Assembly (NCBI GenBank): GCA_041658725.1
Contig: JBAZZQ010000030.1
Coordinates: 1-46,501 of the forward strand
Direction: 5' to 3'
Source of the DNA: JBAZZQ01 sp041658725
GTDB lineage: Bacteria; Planctomycetota; Phycisphaerae; JAAYCJ01
Length of the DNA: 46,501 bases
Shown here piece by piece: positions 16,390 through 24,139 of the stretch. Positions within the stretch are counted from its first letter, which is position 1. Each line of letters starts with the position of its first letter. Position numbers and translations under genes: made by a program. A model generated the notes under the pieces. It saw only the letters and a program-made list of their open reading frames with translations, did not search any database and was not told where the DNA came from.

Positions 16390-17554
16390 TTTCTTTTTCC
16401 TGTAAAAGCTTCCTGTACAAATAATCAAGATCGTTTGCGAGCCGGTCGGGGCTGAAGCGTTCAATGGTAGCCGATCGAACCTGTTCGCCGGAGGTTTTCA
16501 AGGTACTCCAATTGTTTATAATATCGCACAACGAGTGAACGTAAGCATCAACCTCGTTTGGGCTGATCAGCGCGCCGGCCCGGGGGTCCAGGATATCCCC
16601 GATTCCTCCGACGTCCGGGGCGACGACATATTTTCCCGCCGCCTGAGCTTCAAGGATCGTTACGGGTGTTCCCTCATTGTCGCTGGTTAAAATCCCTATA
16701 TCGATATCGGCATAAAATTGAGGTAAATCCCGGACCAGTCCCGGAAAAAAAACGTTCTCAGTTAATCCAAACTTTCGAGCAGTGTCCTTAAGCTCGTTTT
16801 CCAGGGGTCCGGTCCCTCCGATCAGAAGATATAACTTTTTGTTCGGGACCATCCGTAGCAGGTTGTGAAAGATACAGAGCATCCGGTGATAATTTTTGAT
16901 TGGGACCAGGCGTCCCAGACTACCTAACACTATTGCGTCGTCTGGGATATTAAACTTTGTTCGCAAGGGTCCGCGACCAGGTAAACTCGTAAAACGATTC
17001 AAGGGTAATCCCAGTTCAATCGTGGCGAATTTTTCGATGGGGGCGATTTTGAATTTCTGGGAAAGTTCGGTGGTTAGTTTCGGACTGATGCAAACCAGTC
17101 GGTCAGTGAATTTCGCTAGAAATTTTTCGGTATAAAGGATCATTTTTTCCAGGGGACTGGAAAAATATCCTTCCAGAACATGTCCGTGATACGTGTGGAT
17201 CAGAACCCTGGCTCCGGTCATTTTGGCCGCCAACCGTCCGAGCAGTCCCGCCTTGGCGGTATGGGTATGCACGATGTCGGGTCGAAATTTTTTTAGCACT
17301 TTGACCAGATCGACGAGTGCGGCAAAATCGGCCAGGGGAGCGATTTTCCTGCTTAGCTTTCGACAAGGGTAAGTATCACCGGGGTATTTTTCCAAAAGGT
17401 CACCGAAAAATATTTCACCGGGCGGAACCGTGCCATGAATAAGCAGTGCTTCATAACCCCGGTCAGGCAAGAGATGATTAAGCAGCACCGCCTGATAGGC
17501 AGGACCTCCGACGTTCAAGCGGGTTATAATGCGGGCGACCCTGATTTTTTTCAT
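16382..17554 (-). CDS. Glycosyltransferase family 4 protein
   Basis: A GT-B retaining glycosyltransferase of 390 aa. The N-terminal acceptor domain opens KKIRVARIITRLNVGGPAYQ. The nucleotide-sugar half holds LGRLVPIKNYHRML near residue 215 and EGTPVTILEAQAAGK near 300, the E-x7-E-type motif of GT4. The start at 17554 follows the lptB stop by 4 bases; longer starts only read lptB. Placement between lptB and an M48 protease suggests LPS or surface-glycan synthesis. The donor and acceptor are unknown. Confidence 0.85.
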   Translation of the reverse strand: MKKIRVARIITRLNVGGPAYQAVLLNHLLPDRGYEALLIHGTVPPGEIFFGDLLEKYPGDTYPCRKLSRKIAPLADFAALVDLVKVLKKFRPDIVHTHTAKAGLLGRLAAKMTGARVLIHTYHGHVLEGYFSSPLEKMILYTEKFLAKFTDRLVCISPKLTTELSQKFKIAPIEKFATIELGLPLNRFTSLPGRGPLRTKFNIPDDAIVLGSLGRLVPIKNYHRMLCIFHNLLRMVPNKKLYLLIGGTGPLENELKDTARKFGLTENVFFPGLVRDLPQFYADIDIGILTSDNEGTPVTILEAQAAGKYVVAPDVGGIGDILDPRAGALISPNEVDAYVHSLCDIINNWSTLKTSGEQVRSATIERFSPDRLANDLDYLYRKLLQEKENV

Positions 17555-17558
17555 GCGT

Positions 17559-18317
17559 TTATGTCTGAACCGCAAATTCATCGGCACGGAAATGTTCGCC
17601 GAGATATGTTTTACGTACCAGTTCATTATGGACCAGATCGGCGGGTTTTCCCTGTGCCATCAACTTACCTTCGTGAATGATATAGGCTCGGTCAGTAACG
17701 CGAAGTGTTTCCCGGACGTTATGGTCCGTCAGGAGAATGGCGATGTTGTGTTCGTGTTTTAACCGCATGATTTCCCGTTGAAGGTCTTCTACGGCCTTTG
17801 GGTCCACCCCGCTGAACGGCTCATCGAGCAAAATCAGTGTGGGATTGATGACCAGTGCCCTGGCGATTTCGAGTTTTCGCTTTTCACCTCCGGAAAGCGT
17901 TCGTGCCTGCTGCTTGCGCAATTTAATCAGACCAAACTGATCCAGCAGATGCAGGCATCGTTCCCGTTGTTCCCGATGCGACGTTCGGAGCGTTTCCAAA
18001 ATGGCCAGCAGGTTTTCCTCCACCGTCAACCTGGTAAAAACGGAACTTTCCTGGGAAAGGTATCCCATTCCCATTTGTACCCGTTTGTACATCGGAAGGT
18101 GAGTGATGTCCTGGCCGTTGAAGATCACACTGCCACCTTCGGTGTCGATCATTCCGATGGTAATTCTGAAGGAAGTGGTTTTCCCGGCACCGTTTGGACC
18201 CAGAAGTCCTACGATTTCACCCTGTCCGACCTGATACGTTACTTTATCCACGACGGTCCTTCCGCCGTAGCTTTTCACCAGATCACGCGATTCCAGTAAG
18301 ACTAAAGGCTCTATCAT
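17559..18317 (-). CDS. lptB: LPS export ABC transporter ATP-binding protein
   Basis: The cytoplasmic ATPase of the LptBFG complex, which extracts LPS from the inner membrane. It is 252 aa, with Walker A GPNGAGKT (40-47), signature LSGGE (141-145), Walker B LILLDE (161-166) and the H-loop TDHNVRET. The Q-loop region MGMGYLSQESSVFTRLTVEENLLA is diagnostic for LptB. I chose ATG 18317 since AAGGA lies 7 bases upstream. No lptA, lptC or lptFG is next to it. Downstream genes are a glycosyltransferase and a protease in tight spacing. Confidence 0.92.
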   Translation of the reverse strand: MIEPLVLLESRDLVKSYGGRTVVDKVTYQVGQGEIVGLLGPNGAGKTTSFRITIGMIDTEGGSVIFNGQDITHLPMYKRVQMGMGYLSQESSVFTRLTVEENLLAILETLRTSHREQRERCLHLLDQFGLIKLRKQQARTLSGGEKRKLEIARALVINPTLILLDEPFSGVDPKAVEDLQREIMRLKHEHNIAILLTDHNVRETLRVTDRAYIIHEGKLMAQGKPADLVHNELVRKTYLGEHFRADEFAVQT

Positions 18318-18366
18318 CAGCATTTCCTTGCCAAAAACTGTCCGGGACAATTTTCCAAATATTTTA

Positions 18367-18395
18367 ACCCTACCAAAGACGAGCTTTACCGTCAA
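18367..18395 (-). promoter_or_regulatory. Putative promoter of lptB operon
   Basis: On the minus strand, TTGACG (18395-18390), a 17-base spacer and TAGGGT (18372-18367). The start is expected about 43 bases before the lptB ATG. The -35 is good and the -10 weak. Confidence 0.45.
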
Positions 18396-18455
18396 GAAAT
18401 ACCTACGTTTGCCAATAAAACAACAGACCTAACCGCAAATAATTATCGCCCCTGC

Positions 18456-18608
18456 TCAGCCGGACCGACTGATCAGCGCCGAAATCAACAACCTGCTAAA
18501 AGAAGCACTGATCGTGGAACTAATGACTTCCTGAGATATTGTCCCCAGGGATATACCAGCACAACCCGGTAAAGAAAAACCCACTAAAAAAAGCACCAAG
18601 CCGATCAT
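18456..18608 (-). CDS. Very small lipoprotein A
   Basis: A 50-residue predicted lipoprotein. Residues 1-14 are a hydrophobic signal (LVLFLVGFSLPGC) with lipidation at Cys15, followed by a Ser/Thr/Ile-rich segment ending in an amphipathic stretch (FSRLLISALISRSG). GAGAGG lies 8 bases before ATG 18608, which favours this start over longer in-frame ones. It resembles small lipoprotein B at 19074 in design (signal, Cys, short hydrophobic C-terminus) but not clearly in sequence. I do not recognise a family. A different frame across the same bases (18520-18735) is also open, so the assignment is not certain. Confidence 0.5.
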   Translation of the reverse strand: MIGLVLFLVGFSLPGCAGISLGTISQEVISSTISASFSRLLISALISRSG

Positions 18609-18772
18609 TTTTTTTCCTCTCAGTCGGTGTTTTTTTATCTTTGAAATAAAGCTTACGATCCTCATCCGAAAATCCTTTCCCATCAACAAATCGTCTGATA
18701 CCCGCATCGTTACACACCCAAGTACAGCCTTTCATAATAAGGGTAACACATTCCGGGCGGCATGGCCACCTT

Positions 18773-18910
18773 CTTATTTTGTAACCGTTCAAAGTAGGGG
18801 CGAACCTTGTGTTCGCCCTTTCTGAATGTGGTTTGAAAGGTAAGCAAAAAGGGTGAACACAAGGTTCACCCCTACAAAAATCGATACGGTCTGAACGGTT
18901 ACCTTATTTT
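18773..18910. mobile_element. IS66-like MITE 1 with 8-bp target duplication
   Basis: The element proper is 18781-18902 (122 bp). It begins GTAACCGTTCA and ends TGAACGGTTAC, an 11-bp perfect terminal inverted repeat. It is flanked by perfect direct repeats CTTATTTT at 18773-18780 and 18903-18910. Inside is a second long inverted repeat built on GTAGGGGCGAACCTTGTGTT, whose arms differ at two positions. It has no coding capacity. Ends starting GTAA plus 8-bp duplications are the hallmarks of the IS66 family, so I infer a non-autonomous element moved by an IS66-type transposase encoded elsewhere. Confidence 0.85.
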
Positions 18911-18950
18911 TTATGAAATGTCGTACTAAGGTTATCAAACCGTTCCAAAT

Positions 18951-18988
18951 AAAAAAAAGACTGGAGCCTCCCGAAGGAGCTCCAGTTC
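18951..18988 (-). terminator. Rho-independent terminator of small lipoprotein B
   Basis: On the minus strand a stable hairpin (ACTGGAG arms enclosing a CTCC/GGAG inner stem with a TTCG loop) is followed directly by a run of eight T residues. It lies about 85 bases after the stop of the lipoprotein B gene. Confidence 0.88.
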
Positions 18989-19073
18989 TTTACTGCTTAC
19001 TTTTGATTGATCAGCCAGCACATATGTCGTGAGCGGCCAACTAATCAAATTTTTAATTGTGCAGTTTTCAGCT

Positions 19074-19238
19074 CTACACAGGGATCCTGGCGAGAATCCA
19101 GTTGGCTACCCAAGTGCCTGCGGTCCAACCCGCGCCAGTGACCAGTTCCTTACCAGCGAGGTTCCCAATGCCACCACCAACGGAGCAGCCGCCAACGGCG
19201 GCCAACATTGCTAGGGTTAACAATACACGTTTCATCAT
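19074..19238 (-). CDS. Very small lipoprotein B
   Basis: A 54-residue predicted lipoprotein. The signal is KRVLLTLAMLAAVGGC with lipidation at Cys18. It is followed by a glycine-rich linker (SVGGGIGNLAGKE) and a Trp-containing hydrophobic C-terminus (TAGTWVANWILARIPV). A strong GGAGG lies 6 bases before the ATG, good promoters lie 280-370 bases upstream, and a textbook terminator lies downstream, so this is a self-contained, probably well-expressed transcript. Its size and design recall entericidin-type lipoproteins, but I see no sequence match and do not assign that function. Confidence 0.75.
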   Translation of the reverse strand: MMKRVLLTLAMLAAVGGCSVGGGIGNLAGKELVTGAGWTAGTWVANWILARIPV

Positions 19239-19520
19239 TAAATACCTCCAAAAAAAAAAAACAACAAACCTAAACCCTAATGTACCCAATCGCCTCTGGT
19301 TAGCTAATTAAACTAACCAACGACGAAACCAACAAACCATCGAAAAGAAAGCTAATGGTTATTCAGACACTTTCTGTGAATTCACCCCTCCAAGTCTTCC
19401 ATCACAGAAGAGAAGAAAAAGCAACTTCAAAAACACACATCAGCTTTTTCACAAGTCCAATCATTTAATGTTGTCAAACACATCGGCTGAAAATCCCATA
19501 AGTCTGGGACTAAGGATATT

Positions 19521-19549
19521 TATTTATCACCATCGCAATAAGATGTCAA
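19521..19549 (-). promoter_or_regulatory. Second putative promoter of small lipoprotein B
   Basis: On the minus strand, TTGACA (19549-19544), a 17-base spacer and TAAATA (19526-19521). The -35 is perfect and the -10 moderate. Confidence 0.45.
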
Positions 19550-19616
19550 CAGAAAATCTTATTTTTTTTCAAATTGTCAATATACTACGGAGTGTACCGC
19601 TCCCGACATTGTCAAG

Positions 19617-19645
19617 ACTATATATCTATCTTCGGCATTTGTCAA
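19617..19645 (-). promoter_or_regulatory. Near-consensus promoter toward small lipoprotein B
   Basis: On the minus strand, TTGACA (19645-19640), a 17-base spacer and TATAGT (19622-19617), the best sigma70-type match in the window. It begins 28 bases after the plsY stop. Confidence 0.65.
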
Positions 19646-19672
19646 TAAGAAGGTTTAGGAAAAAAGTAAAAA

Positions 19673-20341
19673 TTATTCCAGGGAAAATTTATTCTCCGTG
19701 CCGGTGCGCAATCGTCTAATATTGGACCAGTGGCGGAGAATTAAGACACTGACCATAAACGAGGCGAAGAGCAGCAACGGCCACTGATCAGCAAACGTCC
19801 AGGTCGATTGGGTGATCAGAAGAAAAAGGTAACCAAAGAGAAAGGACGCCGCCGCCGCGATCGATCCCAGAGAGACATACGACGTTAATTTGACCAGGAC
19901 GATCCAGACTCCAAACGCTATCAGTCCGGGAAACGTATAATACGGGTAAATGGCCAAAACTACTCCCAAGCTGGTGGCTACACCTTTGCCTCCTTTGAAC
20001 TTAAGCCAGCAAGGCCAATTATGTCCGGCGATGGCGCAAAAAGCCACGATCAGCCAGAGCATGTTCATCAAGGGACGGGAGGCATTTGCCCGAAAGAGAA
20101 TCTGACCGGCGATTAAAGTCGGAATAAATCCTTTGGCAGCATCGAGAAAGAGAACGAGGAAAAAATATTTTTTACCCAGGACTCTTCCCGCATTGGTGGC
20201 CCCGATATTGTTGCTCCCCTGCCGGCGAAGATCGATGCCCTTGAAGCGTCCCAGCAAAAAACCAAACGGGATCGACCCGATAAAATAAGACAACAAAGCA
20301 AGTCCGGCAACTTGATAGACTAATGGTATTTTGATTAACAT
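19673..20341 (-). CDS. plsY: Acyl-phosphate:glycerol-3-phosphate acyltransferase
   Basis: An inner-membrane enzyme that transfers the acyl group from acyl-phosphate (made by PlsX, encoded at 28473) to glycerol-3-phosphate, the first step of phospholipid synthesis. It is 222 aa with about five to seven membrane segments. The family motifs are complete: GSIPFGFLLGR, GSNNIGATNAGR near residue 40 and KFKGGKGVATSLG near 110. The ATG at 20341 overlaps the stop of the upstream glycosyltransferase by one base (TAATG), so it is the last gene of the LPS core operon. The 61-residue longer frame lacks support. Confidence 0.94.
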   Translation of the reverse strand: MLIKIPLVYQVAGLALLSYFIGSIPFGFLLGRFKGIDLRRQGSNNIGATNAGRVLGKKYFFLVLFLDAAKGFIPTLIAGQILFRANASRPLMNMLWLIVAFCAIAGHNWPCWLKFKGGKGVATSLGVVLAIYPYYTFPGLIAFGVWIVLVKLTSYVSLGSIAAAASFLFGYLFLLITQSTWTFADQWPLLLFASFMVSVLILRHWSNIRRLRTGTENKFSLE

Positions 20342-21504
20342 TATTTTTTTATAACCTTTTGATAGAATTCTACCAGCTGCCGGACATGATGGTCCATGCT
20401 TATCCGCGGACGAAGTGCGAGTGCGTTTTTTGCAAAACGTTTGCGAAGATCGGAATCCAGCAGGCGAATCCAATACTGTAAAAGTTCGTTTGGGTCTCCA
20501 GGATCGTTCATGACAAACCCGCAATCGCCTTGACCGATCAATTCCCCGGCCCCGTTGAATTGGGTGGTAATCGCGGGCAGCCCGCAGGCCAGGGATTCCA
20601 AAACCACCCGGCTGCAGGGATCATACCACGTCGGATGGATCAAAAAGTCCGACGCATGGTAAAGACTTCCTATATCGTTAGTCGGCCCAAGAAACAGAAA
20701 TGAATCTTCCAAACCCAAGCCCGAAATTTTATTGAAAAAAGATCGCACCTTATCCGGCCCGGAAATCAAAAATTTAAACCGAGGAAACACGTGTGGATGA
20801 AGTCTTTTCAAAAGCAAAGCCGAATCGATTATGACGTCCAATCCCTTAAGTTTAAAATTGGTGGCGGCAAAAACCCCAGCCAACTGATCATCCCCGATTT
20901 TCAAGATCGTCCTTAAATGCGATCGTTGTTGGGTATCGATTGGGTTGGGCAATCGGTTCAAATCCACTCCGTTGAAGATGATACTAATCCGATCATCGGC
21001 AAGACCCAGATGCCGCACGCATTGCCGGCGAACATAATCGCTAACGGCCAGGAATTGACAATTCGTCCGGTAAGCTAAATCCATTTCCATCCTGCGGACC
21101 AACCGTTGGCGGAGATTGGGTCCGATCATCCGATGGTTGAGCCATGCCAAGCCCTTTCGCCGAGCAAGATTGCGTTCAAATGTTTCTTGAATCAGCCCAC
21201 CTCGCGGCTGATAAACATCGGCGCAACTGATAGGCGTAATGGCATGAACAACGTCGAACCCCTCTTTGTTTATCCGCTTCCGGGCCTGCCGGGCAAATTG
21301 AATAAAACGCGCGAACCGGAAAGGTGTACGGATTTTAAGATTGACGATTCTGGTTTTTACGTTCCCCGGAAGATTTTCCACTTCGGCGGTGATGATGGAC
21401 ACGTCTATTCCCCGGGCGGCCAAGAGTTCGGCGATTTCCAGGGTGGATCGCTCCTGCCCGCCTTTGTTGAGATTAAATTGTTCTATCACCAACGCAATTT
21501 TCAT
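20341..21504 (-). CDS. Glycosyltransferase family 4, LPS core (WaaG-like)
   Basis: A GT-B glycosyltransferase of 387 aa resembling WaaG/RfaG. The N-terminus reads KIALVIEQFNLNKGGQERST, with the glycine pair of the acceptor domain. GVFAATNFKLKGLDVII near residue 200 and SRVVLESLACGLPAITTQ near 305 form the donor site. WaaG adds the first outer-core glucose in enterics. Here the sugar is unknown, but its position after heptosyltransferase, heptose-activation and core-kinase genes argues strongly for core assembly at the cytoplasmic face of the inner membrane. Confidence 0.88.
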   Translation of the reverse strand: MKIALVIEQFNLNKGGQERSTLEIAELLAARGIDVSIITAEVENLPGNVKTRIVNLKIRTPFRFARFIQFARQARKRINKEGFDVVHAITPISCADVYQPRGGLIQETFERNLARRKGLAWLNHRMIGPNLRQRLVRRMEMDLAYRTNCQFLAVSDYVRRQCVRHLGLADDRISIIFNGVDLNRLPNPIDTQQRSHLRTILKIGDDQLAGVFAATNFKLKGLDVIIDSALLLKRLHPHVFPRFKFLISGPDKVRSFFNKISGLGLEDSFLFLGPTNDIGSLYHASDFLIHPTWYDPCSRVVLESLACGLPAITTQFNGAGELIGQGDCGFVMNDPGDPNELLQYWIRLLDSDLRKRFAKNALALRPRISMDHHVRQLVEFYQKVIKK

Positions 21505-21507
21505 AAT

Positions 21508-23343
21508 CTACACCGCCCGTTCTGTGGTTATTTTGGGATGTTTGGCATAATGCCGGGCTATCCGCTGAGTTTTGCGGATGATCTTACGAGCGAATATTTT
21601 GTCCAGTTTGCTTAATTTGTTTTCCCCCAGATATTTTTTGAAGAACCGCATTCGATCTGTATTGGAGATATTTTTTCGCGGAGAGGAAAAATTCAAAGCG
21701 GCCATGTCTTTTATAAACCAACGTTCTTTTTGAAATCGCATTTTAAAAACTCGAGCCAAGTCGATCAGATAAAAAACCGGATCGCCGTTTTTCTTGAAAC
21801 CGATAAAGATATGCGAAAGATATAAATCGCGATGACAAAAACCGCCACGGTGAAATCGGCCGATCAGTCCCGCCGCCTGGCGAATCCAATTCCTTCTCCG
21901 ACGCAGTTCTCCCTCATCGGCGGGACGGGAAAAATGCTTGGGGATGAACTTTTCCAGCGATTGACCGACAATTCCCTGGCTAACGAGTGCGCCGGCTCGT
22001 TCATATCCGAAAAACATTTTTTCCGAATAGGCCACGACGACAGGAGCGGGAATTCGATGCAGACCCAATTGCTTTATCATATATCGTTCATGCCAACACC
22101 CGGAATGACGCACCGTGCCGCATAAAATTCGATCCAGCTGGTCCGAAAGTTTCGGACGACGGACGCGCTTGAGGTAAAGCCAAATTCTGCTTCCCGCTAA
22201 AAATGTTTCAAACCGCATCCTGACCCGCCGCCCCAATCCCGGTTTGTGCAACTCGCTGCCCTGCTGAAAAGCAAAAAGAGCACCTTTCTCCAGCAACCCC
22301 AGTTCTCGCAAGGCAGGTTTGAATCGCATATTAATTACTGTCTGGCCGATGCGCTCATAGAGTTCTTCTTCCGGCAACGGCTGATTTTCCGGTAACGTTT
22401 TAATGGCAGCCATTTCCTCCCGCGCCTGCCCAAGCCATTGCGCCCCGTTCGGAAAATATTTTTGCCATAATTTTCGGCGGACGGATTTTGGATGAACCAT
22501 ATCGAGGCTAAGGTATCCCCTAGCCATTCGCATCAGGTCGCTAACCGTGAGCAGGCCCCGCAGTGAATATAAAAACCGTTTCATCTGCCGGTCACGTTTC
22601 CTTGCATTTAAACCGGATTCCGCTCGTTCGATATCGATAAGCATAAACCGCCAGAAAGGTTGGGCGGCCCCTGTCGGATCGACAAAAGGTAACCATTCAG
22701 TCCCCTGTGCCACGGTCGGCTTGTCCGACCGTGCTTTTAAGACACGGCTGGACAAGCCAGCCGTGGCACAATGCTGGTCGGATACTGTTTGTTCGACAAA
22801 AATATGCTTGCCTACCAAATCCGGCCAATAGATTCCCGCATGATTGATTTTGGCCAGCAAATCGCCCAGCTCGTACAGGAGCTTTCGCCGGGCAGTGGGA
22901 TTGTCCGTTCGAACGTCAGGCCGGCCAAAGGCTAAAAGTTGATTGTAAATATCTTTTCCTGGCGCATGACCCTGAATGGCGACCGCCCGAATGGGACAAT
23001 CCAGAAATCGCCGTTCGATCAAACAGCAAAGCGGGGCGACGTCAATCCCTCCGCCGGCAAATAATTCGCCGGCCAGTAATGTCTTATATCCCCGACTGGC
23101 AGGCCGGTGAAAATGGGTCAGGTCTTCCAGAATTTCCGAAAAGGGAATTTTTTGTTCCTGCCGGATATAAAAGGTCCGCGGCTTTGCTTCATCGTTGGCT
23201 AGCGATACTCGCCAGGTCCGTCGCGGGCCATGCTCTCCAACCAGTTCCCCCTCGGACCACCGGAGCAACCGTTTCAGATTGACCAGTTCTTCCCGGCGGA
23301 GCAACTGCGAATATTCAGAATTAACAAAAATATAATCAGGCAT
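21508..23343 (-). CDS. Tandem-domain LPS core kinase (WaaP/KdkA-like) carrying an in-frame palindromic element
   Basis: A 611-aa protein with two protein-kinase-like halves of the Kdo/WaaP group. The C-terminal half has a standard catalytic loop HRDLYLSHIF (Asp506) and metal site YLIDLARV (Asp528), 22 residues apart. The N-terminal half has YWPDLVGKHIFV (Asp175) and FMLIDIERA (Asp237), 62 residues apart. Residues 192-213 of that stretch are encoded by the double-hairpin repeat at 22706-22770. Likely role: phosphorylating heptose or Kdo of the LPS inner core. Whether the N-terminal half is active is unclear since its HRD is replaced. ATG 23343 follows the previous stop with one base between. 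Confidence 0.82.
   Translation of the reverse strand: MPDYIFVNSEYSQLLRREELVNLKRLLRWSEGELVGEHGPRRTWRVSLANDEAKPRTFYIRQEQKIPFSEILEDLTHFHRPASRGYKTLLAGELFAGGGIDVAPLCCLIERRFLDCPIRAVAIQGHAPGKDIYNQLLAFGRPDVRTDNPTARRKLLYELGDLLAKINHAGIYWPDLVGKHIFVEQTVSDQHCATAGLSSRVLKARSDKPTVAQGTEWLPFVDPTGAAQPFWRFMLIDIERAESGLNARKRDRQMKRFLYSLRGLLTVSDLMRMARGYLSLDMVHPKSVRRKLWQKYFPNGAQWLGQAREEMAAIKTLPENQPLPEEELYERIGQTVINMRFKPALRELGLLEKGALFAFQQGSELHKPGLGRRVRMRFETFLAGSRIWLYLKRVRRPKLSDQLDRILCGTVRHSGCWHERYMIKQLGLHRIPAPVVVAYSEKMFFGYERAGALVSQGIVGQSLEKFIPKHFSRPADEGELRRRRNWIRQAAGLIGRFHRGGFCHRDLYLSHIFIGFKKNGDPVFYLIDLARVFKMRFQKERWFIKDMAALNFSSPRKNISNTDRMRFFKKYLGENKLSKLDKIFARKIIRKTQRIARHYAKHPKITTERAV
22706..22770. repeat. 65-bp double-hairpin element inside a coding region
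   Basis: Outer 10-bp inverted repeat TGTGCCACGG/CCGTGGCACA encloses two perfect 9-bp-stem hairpins, CACGGTCGG/CCGACCGTG and CACGGCTGG/CCAGCCGTG. The kinase reading frame stays open through it and translates ATAGLSSRVLKARSDKPTVA. No clear target duplication is visible. Confidence 0.85.
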
Positions 23344-23344
23344 A

Positions 23345-24139
23345 CTAAGTCCGCCGTCGCGATTCAATTTCCCGGACAATTCGTTTAATCAGCAGATGAT
23401 CCAACCAACCCAGCTTCTCAATTCCGGCATACTGCTTAAACCACTTTAATCTTTCCTTCGGCGTCAAGTATAAACCCGCCAGCTTGTCCAATCCAGCAAG
23501 ATCATGCATTCGCCCGTTCCAACTGCGAAGAAAAAACCACCGCCGCCCGCCTCGCGGACAATCGATCAAAAAAACCTTGATCGGCGATTGACCGTTGGAA
23601 TTATTTCTTTGAATGAGGATATTTCGCCACTGCAAATCGATGTGGAAAAAATTAGCCCGGTGCATAATTCCCACGATCTGGGCCATTTTATCAAGAATCT
23701 CAATAATTTCTTCAGGTTGCTGTTTACTCCGGAAATAATCTTCCAGCGACAGAGCGTTTTCAATCCCCGCGGTGAGGATAAAAGCATCGACCAGCCCGCC
23801 GAATTTTCTCCGCTGACCGGCCGCAAGCACCTGCGGAACATTCAAATTCAGCTTTTGCAAAAACCGATAATTTCTCACTTCCAGATACGCCTTCGCCGGC
23901 CTCAGGAAGAATCTCGCCCACGACGTATAAATAAATTTCTTCAGGTAAACCCCGCCAGGCCAGATTTCCGGATTAGGATTTAAATGATAAACCCGCGTAG
24001 TAATCGTCTCGCTCAAGACAGGGCCATCGTAACCAATAATCGACGCGTAAGCTCCTAACCCCGCTCCAACAGCCTGCCGCGTCCACCGAGGATCGAAAAC
24101 GACAATTTGCTCACCATGAAACACCAAGCTATTTTCCAA
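23345..24139 (-). CDS. LPS core kinase (WaaP/KdkA-like)
   Basis: A single-domain kinase-like protein of 264 aa from the lipopolysaccharide kinase group. It has the N-lobe lysine region GGVYLKKFIYTSW, the catalytic loop FFHIDLQWRNILI near residue 165 (His-Ile-Asp in place of His-Arg-Asp) and the metal site VFLIDCPRGG near 190. This matches the known small family that phosphorylates inner-core heptose or Kdo with ATP. Its start overlaps the end of the heptose adenylyltransferase gene by 11 bases. With the tandem-domain kinase downstream, the operon encodes three kinase-like domains. Confidence 0.85.
   Translation of the reverse strand: MENSLVFHGEQIVVFDPRWTRQAVGAGLGAYASIIGYDGPVLSETITTRVYHLNPNPEIWPGGVYLKKFIYTSWARFFLRPAKAYLEVRNYRFLQKLNLNVPQVLAAGQRRKFGGLVDAFILTAGIENALSLEDYFRSKQQPEEIIEILDKMAQIVGIMHRANFFHIDLQWRNILIQRNNSNGQSPIKVFLIDCPRGGRRWFFLRSWNGRMHDLAGLDKLAGLYLTPKERLKWFKQYAGIEKLGWLDHLLIKRIVREIESRRRT

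Larger units (their letters stand above)
18609..19073. other. Gene-poor region: mobile element and terminator
   Basis: These 465 bases lie between the two small lipoprotein genes. They hold the IS66-like short element at 18781-18902 with its 8-bp duplications, the terminator of lipoprotein B at 18951-18988 and an open frame (18520-18735, minus) of doubtful reality. Nothing else with coding character is seen. Confidence 0.6.
19239..19672. other. 434-base leader/promoter region with repeated TTGACA
   Basis: No gene is seen. The minus strand contains four TTGACA hexamers (ending at 19645, 19615, 19578 and 19549), two of which pair with a -10 box at 17 bases. There is also an imperfect palindrome GGAGTGTACCGCTCC at 19591-19605 between them. 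If these promoters drive lipoprotein B, its leader is about 280-370 bases, long enough to hold regulatory structure. Confidence 0.5.

Noticed and set aside
18520..18792. Open frame (minus) containing GIRRFVDGKGFSDEDRKLYF
   Set aside because: Protein-like in part, but it starts inside the MITE end, lacks a ribosome site at the internal ATG (18735) and overlaps the better supported small lipoprotein A in another frame. It could be a gene remnant.
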